Origin: an uncultured Acetatifactor sp.
GTDB lineage: Bacteria > Bacillota > Clostridia > Lachnospirales > Lachnospiraceae
Direction of reading: 5' to 3'
DNA length: 40,362 nt
NCBI GenBank assembly: GCA_947594835.1
Contig: CANQEH010000025.1
Location: 1 to 40,362, forward strand
Under the pieces are notes generated by a model. That model was not told the DNA's origin and ran no database searches. It saw nothing but the letters and a program-made list of their open reading frames with translations. Both the position numbers and the translations under genes were made by a program. This document shows, piece after piece, positions 33,065 through 40,362 of the stretch (positions are counted from its first letter, which is position 1; every line of letters starts with the position of its first letter).

Positions 33065-34375
33065 CTAACCTCTGGGCGGCAGCTTGTACACCCTGCATCC
33101 GTGAGCCGGGATCTGTGCCTGCAGGATGCCGTCCTCCGAAATCCTTGTCTCCTCCCCGCTCCAGAGCTCCCTCAAAACGTCCTGAGCCCGGCAGCCAAAC
33201 TCCTGGGCCTCCACGCGCACAGCGCCTTCCTCATCCCGCAGCTGGAACAGCGCCACATACCCCTCTCCCGTCTCCTGATCCAAGGCTTTCCAGACGGCTT
33301 CCCGACCGTCCAGCCTGATCTGCCGGGGTTTGCAGCGAGGCGGCAGCATCCCCAGAATGTCCCGGTTGGTCAGAAGGGAGAGTGTCCATTCATCCAGCTT
33401 TGTCATCTCCGCCCCCAGCATGAGGGGCGAGCCAAACAGGCACCAGAGAGTCATCATGGTGCGCTGTTCCTCCCTGGTAAACCCGCAGGGGCGCTCCTGT
33501 CCAAAGCCTTTGCCCAGAAGGCCCAGGGGCAGCATATCGCAGTCCGGGTAACAGCCCGGGGCCACATGGCTCTGCCAGAGCTCGCAGCGGTAAAACATAT
33601 CCTTTAAGAGATCCCATCTGTCCCAGAAATCGTCTGTGATCCGCCACATATTGGCGTGGGTCTCATAATGCCAGGCCTTCTCGATCAATGCGGGCCCCGG
33701 AGAGAGGGACAATACGATGGGCCGTCCGCAGGCCTGGATGGCATGGGAAAGCATCTCCACCTCGTGGGCCGCAGAATAGCGGTTGTCCGCGTACAGATTG
33801 GTGTTGCAGATATCGTCGCACTTGACAAAGTCCACGCCCCAGCCCGCGTACAGCTCAAACAGGGAGTCATAGTACTTCTGCCCCTGGGGACAGGCCCGGA
33901 CGCCGTACATATCCGGGTTCCACCCGCAGATGGAAGAAGGATCCGCCACCTGATCCGCCGTAGCGTCGGTTCCCTTCACCGGCAGGTGCTCCTGCGCCGC
34001 CGCCCTGGGGATGCCGCGCATGATGTGGATGCCGAATTTCAGCCCCAGCCCATGGATGTAATCCGCCAGGGGCTGAAACCCCGCCCCGCCCGCGGAGGAG
34101 GGAAACCGCTCCGGATCGGGAAGCAGCCTGCCGTAACCGTCCATTTCCAGCTTGCTGAAGGGAATGTACTGGTACTTTTCCCGCATACTTCCGGCTTTGT
34201 GGGCATACCACTGGATGTCCACTACGATGTACTCCCATCCGTACTCCTTTAAGTGAGCCGCCATATAGTCCGCGTTGGCCTTCACCCGCTCCTCATTCAC
34301 GGCGGTGTCGTAGTAGTCGTAACTGTTCCACCCCATGGGCGGCGTGGGTGCAAAACTGTTTTTGTCCCGTTTCAT
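33065..34375 (-). CDS. GH27-type alpha-galactosidase-like glycoside hydrolase
   Basis: 436-aa intracellular hydrolase (no signal peptide). The N-terminus TPPMGWNSYDYYDTAVNE is the GH27/GH36-D clan signature. The likely nucleophile Asp is in GWGVDFVKCDDIC (about 185-197) and the acid/base Asp in WRITDDFWDRWD. A C-terminal beta domain (about 345-430) follows. Family members cleave alpha-galactosides, alpha-N-acetylgalactosaminides or beta-arabinopyranosides; which one is not decidable here. Its link to rhamnose genes suggests processing of imported rhamnose-containing plant or host oligosaccharides. Start supported by GGAGGAG. Confidence 0.88.
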   Translation of the reverse strand: MKRDKNSFAPTPPMGWNSYDYYDTAVNEERVKANADYMAAHLKEYGWEYIVVDIQWYAHKAGSMREKYQYIPFSKLEMDGYGRLLPDPERFPSSAGGAGFQPLADYIHGLGLKFGIHIMRGIPRAAAQEHLPVKGTDATADQVADPSSICGWNPDMYGVRACPQGQKYYDSLFELYAGWGVDFVKCDDICNTNLYADNRYSAAHEVEMLSHAIQACGRPIVLSLSPGPALIEKAWHYETHANMWRITDDFWDRWDLLKDMFYRCELWQSHVAPGCYPDCDMLPLGLLGKGFGQERPCGFTREEQRTMMTLWCLFGSPLMLGAEMTKLDEWTLSLLTNRDILGMLPPRCKPRQIRLDGREAVWKALDQETGEGYVALFQLRDEEGAVRVEAQEFGCRAQDVLRELWSGEETRISEDGILQAQIPAHGCRVYKLPPRG

Positions 34376-34395
34376 TGCCTCTCCTCCAATCTCTC

Positions 34396-36186
34396 TTAGC
34401 TGCCGGCTACCACTTTCGCATCAAATAAAAGCGCCAGGACAAGCGGCACACCAAAAAACAGATACAACACATACCTGACCAAAACAATGGGGCCAAGCAA
34501 AATGATCAAATACAGAAGTCCCATGGGCAATAAGGCAAACGCCTGCTTTCGGTACCCCCTGACAAGCAGCGACATTGCCCCAGACAAATAAACCCAGTGC
34601 CAGAACCCGATGGAAAAAAGCATGGAAATCACCGGCACTCTCTGCTGATAAATTTCCAGCGATATCTTCCTGTAAAAATTCTCCAGCGGCGGCAGAAAAT
34701 GTCTTCTGATCCCGGGATTTTCCGTGTAGAAAGCAAAGTAGGAGCTGTCTTCATAAACCTCATCCCCCACGTTCTTTCCCCGATATCCGTCAAGAACCGT
34801 ATCGGGATACCAATACCCGTAAGTATTCATCAAAAACGCATTTACATAGACATCAAAATGTGTGAGTCCCACTCGAAACCACAGACGGGCATATTTTGCT
34901 GGATCGGCCTTGAAATTATCCTCCATAAAATTCACCTTCACATTATCCGCCAGCTTGGGATTGTACTGTTCTAAGATGACTTTCGGTATCAGACTATACA
35001 GGATCTCAAGATCGTCCTCCGAAAAACTCTCTCTGTCTTCCATATGCACTCTTGCCAGCTGCTGCATTGGCACACAGAGCATTTCTCCCACCGGACTCTT
35101 CTTGAATTGAAAGGCCAACATAAGCCCCTGGGTGACAATGACAAACATCAAAAGTGCCCCCGCCACGGTCACAAACCATCTTTTCCAGTATTGCCGGTAA
35201 ACCACTGCAAAACATACCAGAAAGGGAATCAGCCCGTAAATGCCATCTTTTCGGAAAAACAAGATCATCAGCAACGCCACCCAAAAACAGGCTTTTCTGC
35301 TTTTGTTCTGCCAGAATTTTTCTCCCTCCCTGGCCGCCTCCAGAAGCAAGGTCGCAAATAGAACAACGCCCCCGGCGAAAATCCCCTCCTTTGTGGAACA
35401 GCACACAAACATACTCACCGTTGGGCAGAAGGCCAGGAACGCCACTCCCAGGTTACAGATCCAGCGCCTGACGCCGGCACATCTCAAAAAACTCAACATA
35501 TACGCAAAACACGCGGACAGGACTGTCATCTGCCCCAACACATACAGTGCGATCCCCGCGTTATAGGACTGCGTCAGGTAATATACCAGACGGATCAGCC
35601 ATCCCAAAAGCATGACATATACCACAGGCATATGAGCGGAATACTTTTCTGTAAAGACAACATACGTCGTCCACTCCGCATCGTAAGTAAAAAAGCCTGG
35701 AAAAGAAGCCAAAAAAGTAGGTATATAAGCCAGAAACAGAATTCCCCAATAGAGCAGAAACATCTTCTTTCTGCTGATTGTCAGCACTTTTGCACCTTCC
35801 CTGTCCTGCAGCCTGTTCAGCTCTGTCAGCGCCCAGCTGAGAAATGGCGCCGCCGCTATTGCCGTCACCGTCACTGCTGCGTACAGATGCCAGTCTGTGA
35901 AGTCAACTTTTCCCCCATTTTCCAGCTGCCCCCCCGCCGTCATCGCTCCAAAAAAGAACCACCCAAAGACAAAACACGGATTCAGCCAGGCTGCCAGCTG
36001 CCCCCATCTCTCTCCTGACACAAGTCTTTTGAGCAGGTACAAGCATACCGCCCACAGCAGAAACGCCCATATGCTGTTGGAATACGTCAAAGAATCCGCC
36101 GCGCCAATGCAATACTGCATCCCCATCGCGCCGCCCAATGTCAAAATTGCAATAAAATAAATATTTTTCCAAGGAAGTCCTTTCAT
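34396..36186 (-). CDS. Large polytopic membrane protein (DUF6020-like, GT-C-type)
   Basis: 596-aa protein with about a dozen hydrophobic helices and one extended extracytoplasmic loop (about 395-500) rich in charged and aromatic residues. The segment FPGFFTYDAEWTTYVVFTEK, with an acidic residue after the first loop, and HMPVVYVMLLGW resemble lipid-linked-sugar glycosyltransferases of the GT-C type and match my memory of the DUF6020 family. Function unknown; envelope glycosylation is a guess. It lies 24 bases after the spermidine-synthase-like gene and 20 bases before GH27, so co-transcription is likely. It contains a G7 tract (35929-35935) but its frame is intact. Confidence 0.7.
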   Translation of the reverse strand: MKGLPWKNIYFIAILTLGGAMGMQYCIGAADSLTYSNSIWAFLLWAVCLYLLKRLVSGERWGQLAAWLNPCFVFGWFFFGAMTAGGQLENGGKVDFTDWHLYAAVTVTAIAAAPFLSWALTELNRLQDREGAKVLTISRKKMFLLYWGILFLAYIPTFLASFPGFFTYDAEWTTYVVFTEKYSAHMPVVYVMLLGWLIRLVYYLTQSYNAGIALYVLGQMTVLSACFAYMLSFLRCAGVRRWICNLGVAFLAFCPTVSMFVCCSTKEGIFAGGVVLFATLLLEAAREGEKFWQNKSRKACFWVALLMILFFRKDGIYGLIPFLVCFAVVYRQYWKRWFVTVAGALLMFVIVTQGLMLAFQFKKSPVGEMLCVPMQQLARVHMEDRESFSEDDLEILYSLIPKVILEQYNPKLADNVKVNFMEDNFKADPAKYARLWFRVGLTHFDVYVNAFLMNTYGYWYPDTVLDGYRGKNVGDEVYEDSSYFAFYTENPGIRRHFLPPLENFYRKISLEIYQQRVPVISMLFSIGFWHWVYLSGAMSLLVRGYRKQAFALLPMGLLYLIILLGPIVLVRYVLYLFFGVPLVLALLFDAKVVAGS

Positions 36187-36210
36187 TTCGGTATTTCCTG
36201 TCCTTCTTCT

Positions 36211-37806
36211 CTAAAAATTTTCCAGCAGCCCCTGGATCCCCTCTTCTTTGTAAATATCCTTGTAATAGGCAACCTCGTCCTGGATCAGCTCATCGATGAC
36301 CTGCATCCCCAGAAGCTCCACCGGGGCTTTGTCGTCGGTCATCACATGGCTCCCCGCCTGGTAGGGAACCAGATTCTGCCCCACCTGGGCCATCAGCCCG
36401 GCCAGTTCCTCATCCGGCAGGGCCGGGATCTTTGCCTGTAAATTTCCGGCCAGCGCCACGCCCTCTGCCGCAAACAGCTCCCGGTTGGTGGAACCCTTCA
36501 CATCCACCGTGTACACCTGGTCAAAGACCTGGGAGATGGTGTCCGCCAGATACTGGTTGATGCTGTCCTGGCCGCTCCCCCGCATATTCATGTTCACCAC
36601 CATGACTCCTCCGGGGTTCAGGTGCTCCTTGACCAGCGAGAAAAACTCCACCGAAGACATCTGAAAGGGAATGGTGATGTCCTGATAGGCGTCCACCATG
36701 ATCACGTCGTAGGTTTCGTCGGTCACATTTAAAAAAGCCCGCCCGTCGTAAGTGACCACCGGCACATCCTCCGGCAGTTCAAAATACGTCCGCGCCAGCT
36801 GGGTAATCTTCTCGTCGATCTCCACGCCTTCCATGGGCATTTCGCCAAAATACCTGCGGCACTGGGTCGCATAGGTGCCCGTGCCCATGCCCAGGATCAA
36901 TACACGGCAGTCTTTTGGGGTTTCCCGCTCTGTCATCAGGGGCGCCGCCATGGCGTAATCGTAGTACATCCCCGTCAGCCCCTGGCCCTTTATCAGGACG
37001 GACTGCACCCCAAACAACACGTTGGTGGACAGGATCACCCGGTCTTTGCTCTCCTTCACCTGAAGATAGTTGTACACAGATTCCCCCTCGTAAGCCAGGC
37101 CGCTCTCCCAGAAAGCGAAGCTTCCCGTCTGTGTCCCCGCGCAGAGCAAAACCAGCGCCGTCGCCGCAATCCCCTTTGCCCTTCCCGCCTTCCTGCTGAT
37201 AAAATAGGCCAGCCCCAGGACTAACAGGATCCCCGCAAAGATCAAAAACGTCACGGAGGTGCCCACCGCCGGAATCGACACAAAGGTGGGCACAAAGGTG
37301 CCGATGATGCTTCCCACCGTATTAAAAGCGCCCAGCGTGCCCACGATCCGGCCGCTGTCCTCCAAACTCTCCACCGTATATTTTGCCAAAGACGGCGTCA
37401 CTGTCCCCAACAGAAACAGCGGAAACACAAAGATGGCCATACAGGCGGCAAACGCCGCCCAGATCAGAAAGCCGGTGTTTACCGTAAAGATGACAAAGCC
37501 CGAAATCCCCAGGATGACGTACTTCCCCAGCACCGGGATTGCCGCAATCCACACCGCCGCCACAAGGATCCTGCCATACAGCCTGTCGGGGTTTGGGTCT
37601 TTGTCCGCGCTCTTTCCCCCGTAAATGTTGCCAAGCGCCATGGCGATCATGATGGTGCCGATGATGATCGTCCACACGATCTGGGAAGAACTGAAATAGG
37701 GCGCCAGAAGTCTGCTGGCTCCCAGCTCCACAGCCATGACCGACATCCCGGAGAAAAATTCTGTCAGATATAAAAATAGCTTGTTTTTTAAGATCGCCGG
37801 TTTCAT
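36211..37806 (-). CDS. Membrane-fused spermidine-synthase-like protein
   Basis: 531-aa protein. The N-terminal half (about 1-225) has 6-7 membrane helices (FSGMSVMAVELGASRLLAPY is characteristic of the fused family). The C-terminal half is a spermidine-synthase/methyltransferase Rossmann domain with ILGMGTGTYATQCRRYF, VEIDEKI, DGRAFL and IMVDAYQD. The family is common in Firmicutes and Actinobacteria; whether it makes polyamines is unclear because no decarboxylated-SAM enzyme is nearby. ATG 37806 with GGGAGGAG is preferred to the upstream GTG/ATG codons. Conserved Asp in the VDAYQD position is kept. Confidence 0.82.
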   Translation of the reverse strand: MKPAILKNKLFLYLTEFFSGMSVMAVELGASRLLAPYFSSSQIVWTIIIGTIMIAMALGNIYGGKSADKDPNPDRLYGRILVAAVWIAAIPVLGKYVILGISGFVIFTVNTGFLIWAAFAACMAIFVFPLFLLGTVTPSLAKYTVESLEDSGRIVGTLGAFNTVGSIIGTFVPTFVSIPAVGTSVTFLIFAGILLVLGLAYFISRKAGRAKGIAATALVLLCAGTQTGSFAFWESGLAYEGESVYNYLQVKESKDRVILSTNVLFGVQSVLIKGQGLTGMYYDYAMAAPLMTERETPKDCRVLILGMGTGTYATQCRRYFGEMPMEGVEIDEKITQLARTYFELPEDVPVVTYDGRAFLNVTDETYDVIMVDAYQDITIPFQMSSVEFFSLVKEHLNPGGVMVVNMNMRGSGQDSINQYLADTISQVFDQVYTVDVKGSTNRELFAAEGVALAGNLQAKIPALPDEELAGLMAQVGQNLVPYQAGSHVMTDDKAPVELLGMQVIDELIQDEVAYYKDIYKEEGIQGLLENF

Positions 37807-37965
37807 TGCCTCTCCTCCCGGCTGTCCCAATGTGGAAGCCGGCGTTTTTCGCCCTGTGCCACACTGTCAGCCGTACTTTTTCATGATAAGCCCCATTCCG
37901 AAGCGTTCCTGTGACGGGGCGGCTGGAATCTCAAATCTGCGTCTGATAAGAAAATACGGCCGCAG

Positions 37966-39147
37966 TCAGACGGCCCGCCTCTTTGTCAGGAGGGTGACGC
38001 TCTCGATCCCTTCCGTATGGGGGAACATATCCACCGCCACCGTCCGCTGCACCCGGTAACCGCCCTCTGTGAGCAGCTTGACGTCCCGCGCCAGCGTCTC
38101 GGGCTCGCAGGAGACATAGACGATCCGCCCGGGCCCTATCTCCAGGGCCGCCTGCAGAAACGCCTGGCTGCTGCCGCTTCTGGGAGGATCTAAGAGCAGA
38201 ACGTCAAGCGCTGCGCCCTGCCGGGCCATCTGCCGCAGCAGCTCGCCCGCGTCGTTTTGGTAAAACTGGATGTTTTTGACCCGGTTCTGCCTTCCGTTGA
38301 TCCTGGCGTCCCGCACTGCCTCGGGGTTTGACTCCACGCCGATCACCTGCCCCGCCCCGCCGCTTGCCAGAATCCCGATGGTGCCCGTGCCGCAATAGGC
38401 GTCCAGCACGGTCTCCCGCCCGGTGAGCGCCGCGTATTCCAGGGCCTTTCCGTACAGCTTCTGCGTCTGCAGGGGGTTCACCTGATAAAAGGACTTGGGA
38501 GAGATGCGGAAGACCTTCCCCAAAAGCCTGTCCTCAATGTAGCCTTTCCCGTAGAGCACCTGCTGCCGCTCCCCCAGAATCATGCTGGTCTTGCGGTCGT
38601 TGACATTGAGCACCACGGTGGTGATCTCCGGGTGCCGCTTCAAAAGCTCCCTGACAAAATGATTCCGGGAGGGCAGGATGGGGGACGCCAGCACCAGCAC
38701 CACCATCACCTGGCCCGTCTCCTCTCCCACCCGGATCAGCACATGGCGCAAAAGCCCATACCCCGTGTCCTCATTGTACGCGCGGTACCGGAAGGACTGC
38801 GCCAGCTCCCGGACGGAGCATATGATGGCGTCCGCCCGCTCATCCTCGATGAGACAGCTGTCTACGGGGACGATCCGATGGCTGTTTTCCGCATAGGTGC
38901 CGGAGATCAGGCGGCGTCCCTTATCCTCCCCGAACACGGCGTGCACCTTGTTGCGGTAATGCCACGGCTCCTCCATCCCGATCATGGGCTCCGGCCTGCA
39001 GTAGGGCTCCATCAGCTTCCGAAACCGCGCCTCTTTCCTCTTTAGCTGCTCCTGGTAGGGCGTCTCAATCCATCGGCAGCCGCCGCATTTCCCCGCCGCC
39101 GGGCAGCGCCCGCTCTTTGCCTTCTGGCCTGTCCGATCCATTGCCAT
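37966..39147 (-). CDS. rlmD: TrmA/RlmD-type RNA uracil-5-methyltransferase
   Basis: 393-aa SAM-dependent enzyme that methylates a uracil in rRNA (or tRNA). N-terminal iron-sulfur cysteines (CPAAGKCGGC, and CLIED later), SAM motif VLDAYCGTGTIGIL (about 246-259), DPPRSG and the catalytic cysteine in YVSCEPETLARD are present. The N-terminal TRAM domain of RumA is missing, as in several Firmicute homologues. Target position cannot be assigned by sequence alone. It is 9 bases after the kinase gene; start supported by GAGGG. Confidence 0.9.
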   Translation of the reverse strand: MAMDRTGQKAKSGRCPAAGKCGGCRWIETPYQEQLKRKEARFRKLMEPYCRPEPMIGMEEPWHYRNKVHAVFGEDKGRRLISGTYAENSHRIVPVDSCLIEDERADAIICSVRELAQSFRYRAYNEDTGYGLLRHVLIRVGEETGQVMVVLVLASPILPSRNHFVRELLKRHPEITTVVLNVNDRKTSMILGERQQVLYGKGYIEDRLLGKVFRISPKSFYQVNPLQTQKLYGKALEYAALTGRETVLDAYCGTGTIGILASGGAGQVIGVESNPEAVRDARINGRQNRVKNIQFYQNDAGELLRQMARQGAALDVLLLDPPRSGSSQAFLQAALEIGPGRIVYVSCEPETLARDVKLLTEGGYRVQRTVAVDMFPHTEGIESVTLLTKRRAV

Positions 39148-39156
39148 TTTCGTCCC

Positions 39157-40086
39157 TCAGTGTGATAAATTGGAGGTAAAGTCAAAAAAATACCCCGGGC
39201 GCTTCGGCGTCTCATCCGGGTAATACTCATATCGGAAGCCGCCAAAGTCTTCAAAGGCGTTTAAGCCTGTCTTTGAGAAAGCCGTCATCGTGCAGCCGCT
39301 CCCGTCTGTTGGCAGGGCTTCCACAAAGACTTTTCCCGTGTGGGCGGCAGCAAAGGCAGGGAATTGCCCGCCCGCCATATAGACATAGCCGTTTTCCTGT
39401 ACCACGGAAACCGCTTCCGAGGCACACAGCCCGGCGCAGGCCTTCTCCGCATCCACGTACTCCTGTAACGCTTTCGGGTCAGCCTCCTCAAAACTCTGTG
39501 TGGGATAGAGATTGGAAATGCACAGTTCGACCCTCTTTGTATAAGGCTTCTCCTGATAGAGGGCAAAACAGCGCAAAATCTCATCCGCCACCTGTTTCGG
39601 GGTTGCCCCCGTGCTGTCTATGATGAGATTGTAGTTGTCCATGGAGAGGTAATCCACGCCATACAGGTCAAGGAACCTTTCCCGCTCCAGAACCGCCCGC
39701 TCCAGAAGGCTTTTCTCCGCGTCTTCGAGGGACGTATATTTTTCCGTATCCCTCGTGTGGTCTGCAAATACCCTGGCCGCAGCCCTGGTCACGTCCGCCA
39801 GGAGGAATACCTTAAAGCTCTGGGGGATAAAATGCCAGGCCATTCTGGAATCAAAGACCACGCCGTCTAACTCCCTGCCCAGATCCGCGCTCCTTTTGTC
39901 GATCAATGCGTCCACCGAGCGGTCCGTCTTGGCCAATTCGTTCATTTCCAGCACGGTAAGCCCCTTTTCGGCAGCCACCTCCCGGAAAATTTTCCCGGTA
40001 GAAATAATCTCTACCCCCTGCTCCTTCAAGCAGCTGCACACGCTGGTCTTTCCGGCCCCAAGATTTCCTGTAATCGTAATGTTCAT
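39157..40086 (-). CDS. Cytidylate-kinase-like NTPase with C-terminal extension
   Basis: 309-aa cytoplasmic protein. Residues 1-180 resemble AAA/cytidylate kinases: P-loop ITGNLGAGKTSVC (about 4-16), ISTGKIFREVAAEKGL, and DGVVFDSRMAWHF followed by LLADVTRAAARVF. A C-terminal extension of about 125 residues contains three cysteines (ELCISN, CAGLCASEA) and has no family I recognise. ATG 40086 gives the natural P-loop start; the frame is open 27 codons further. It has a clear promoter and is first in a run with rlmD. It may phosphorylate a nucleotide, but the extension suggests a specialised role. Confidence 0.75.
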   Translation of the reverse strand: MNITITGNLGAGKTSVCSCLKEQGVEIISTGKIFREVAAEKGLTVLEMNELAKTDRSVDALIDKRSADLGRELDGVVFDSRMAWHFIPQSFKVFLLADVTRAAARVFADHTRDTEKYTSLEDAEKSLLERAVLERERFLDLYGVDYLSMDNYNLIIDSTGATPKQVADEILRCFALYQEKPYTKRVELCISNLYPTQSFEEADPKALQEYVDAEKACAGLCASEAVSVVQENGYVYMAGGQFPAFAAAHTGKVFVEALPTDGSGCTMTAFSKTGLNAFEDFGGFRYEYYPDETPKRPGYFFDFTSNLSH

Positions 40087-40144
40087 CGCTTCGCCACACT
40101 TCCCTTTCGGAGAGTGGATTCTCCCTTCTTGATCTATGAATTTT

Positions 40145-40174
40145 AGCATAACAAATATGCGGGGCATCTGTCAA
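40145..40174 (-). promoter_or_regulatory. Promoter of the kinase-rlmD run
   Basis: On the minus strand, perfect TTGACA (40174-40169), an 18-base spacer and TATGCT (40150-40145), about 60 bases before the kinase start codon. Confidence 0.65.
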
Positions 40175-40237
40175 TCGCCAGTGGAGGGAACCAGGCCGCA
40201 TCATGCCCTCTTCCTCTTAGAAACATCTGACTGACAG

Positions 40238-40279
40238 AAAAAAAGAAGCACAAATCCTTTTTTCAAGGTTTTGTGCTTC
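40238..40279 (-). terminator. Terminator of the tRNA-Pro transcript
   Basis: Thirteen-base arms (40245-40257 and 40267-40279, one mismatch; GAAGCACAAA core) followed on the minus strand by T7 (40244-40238). It begins 9 bases after the tRNA 3' end. Confidence 0.9.
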
Positions 40280-40287
40280 CCTTTTCG

Positions 40288-40362
40288 TCGGAGTGGCGGG
40301 ATTCGAACTCGCGACCTCCGCCTCCCTAAGACGGCGCTCTAACCAAGCTGAGCCACACCCCG
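40288..40362 (-). tRNA. tRNA-Pro (anticodon AGG)
   Basis: The 75-base minus-strand sequence folds as a cloverleaf. Acceptor arms are CGGGGTG/CACTCCG, the D-arm is GCTCAGCTTGGTTAGAGC, the anticodon stem CCGTC/GGCGG encloses loop TTAGGGA with anticodon AGG, and the T-loop is TTCGAAT. The discriminator is A and CCA is not encoded. The 5' end coincides with the window edge; the pairing of the first base shows it is complete. Confidence 0.95.

Noticed and set aside
35929..35935. Third phase-variable G7 tract
   Set aside because: The DUF6020-like gene is intact across it, with a normal hydrophobic pattern on both sides, so nothing indicates a switch.

Overview
The window reads as chromosome of a Gram-positive gut Clostridium-type bacterium, most likely a Lachnospiraceae (inferred). 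Supporting signs are the split CpsC/CpsD-type chain-length protein and tyrosine kinase, a CpsB PHP-type phosphatase, class B sortase and LCP protein, strong AGGAGG ribosome binding sites, and rhaB-rhaA-rhaD order. Almost every gene is on the minus strand, so transcription runs from high to low coordinates. The flanks are GC-rich. The centre of the polysaccharide cluster (about 2.7-15.5 kb) is clearly more AT-rich, as expected for an exchanged serotype-type block.

Region 1 (40.4-34.4 kb): tRNA-Pro(AGG) with its terminator, a cytidylate-kinase-like NTPase, an RlmD-type RNA methyltransferase, a membrane-anchored spermidine-synthase-like protein and a large polytopic membrane protein. Region 2 (34.4-27.4 kb): a GH27 glycosidase, an AraC regulator, a soluble PocR-MCP sensor and the L-rhamnose operon rhaB-rhaA-rhaD with a terminator. 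Region 3 (27.3-25.4 kb): a GntR(YtrA)-regulated ABC exporter with a perfect operator palindrome. A flavodoxin-like reductase gene on the plus strand follows at 24.6-25.3 kb.

Region 4 (24.2-0.1 kb) is a capsule/exopolysaccharide operon. It opens with a tyrosine recombinase, then CpsB, CpsC, CpsD, sortase B, LCP, a small surface protein and the priming sugar-phosphate transferase. After galE come glycosyltransferases, LicD, a cytidylyltransferase, a HisC-like PLP enzyme, an asparagine-synthase-like ligase, a radical SAM protein, a GT2, the Wzx flippase, the Wzy polymerase, glf, an O-antigen-ligase-like protein, an Rpn nuclease element and UDP-xylose synthase. The predicted polymer could contain galactofuranose and xylose, with a phosphodiester- or amide-linked amino substituent.

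The main discovery candidate is at the head of this operon. The recombinase gene and a near-consensus promoter lie between two 29-bp inverted recombination sites (22726-22754 and 24166-24194). Their 7-bp asymmetric spacers are exact reverse complements. In the sequenced orientation the promoter points away from the capsule genes. Inverting about 1.44 kb would place it directly upstream of cpsB. This is the expected layout of a self-encoded ON/OFF capsule switch, here captured OFF. Two capsule genes are also broken by one base at G7 tracts (2896-2902 and 9870-9876), which suggests either a second, slippage-based layer of variation or homopolymer sequencing error.
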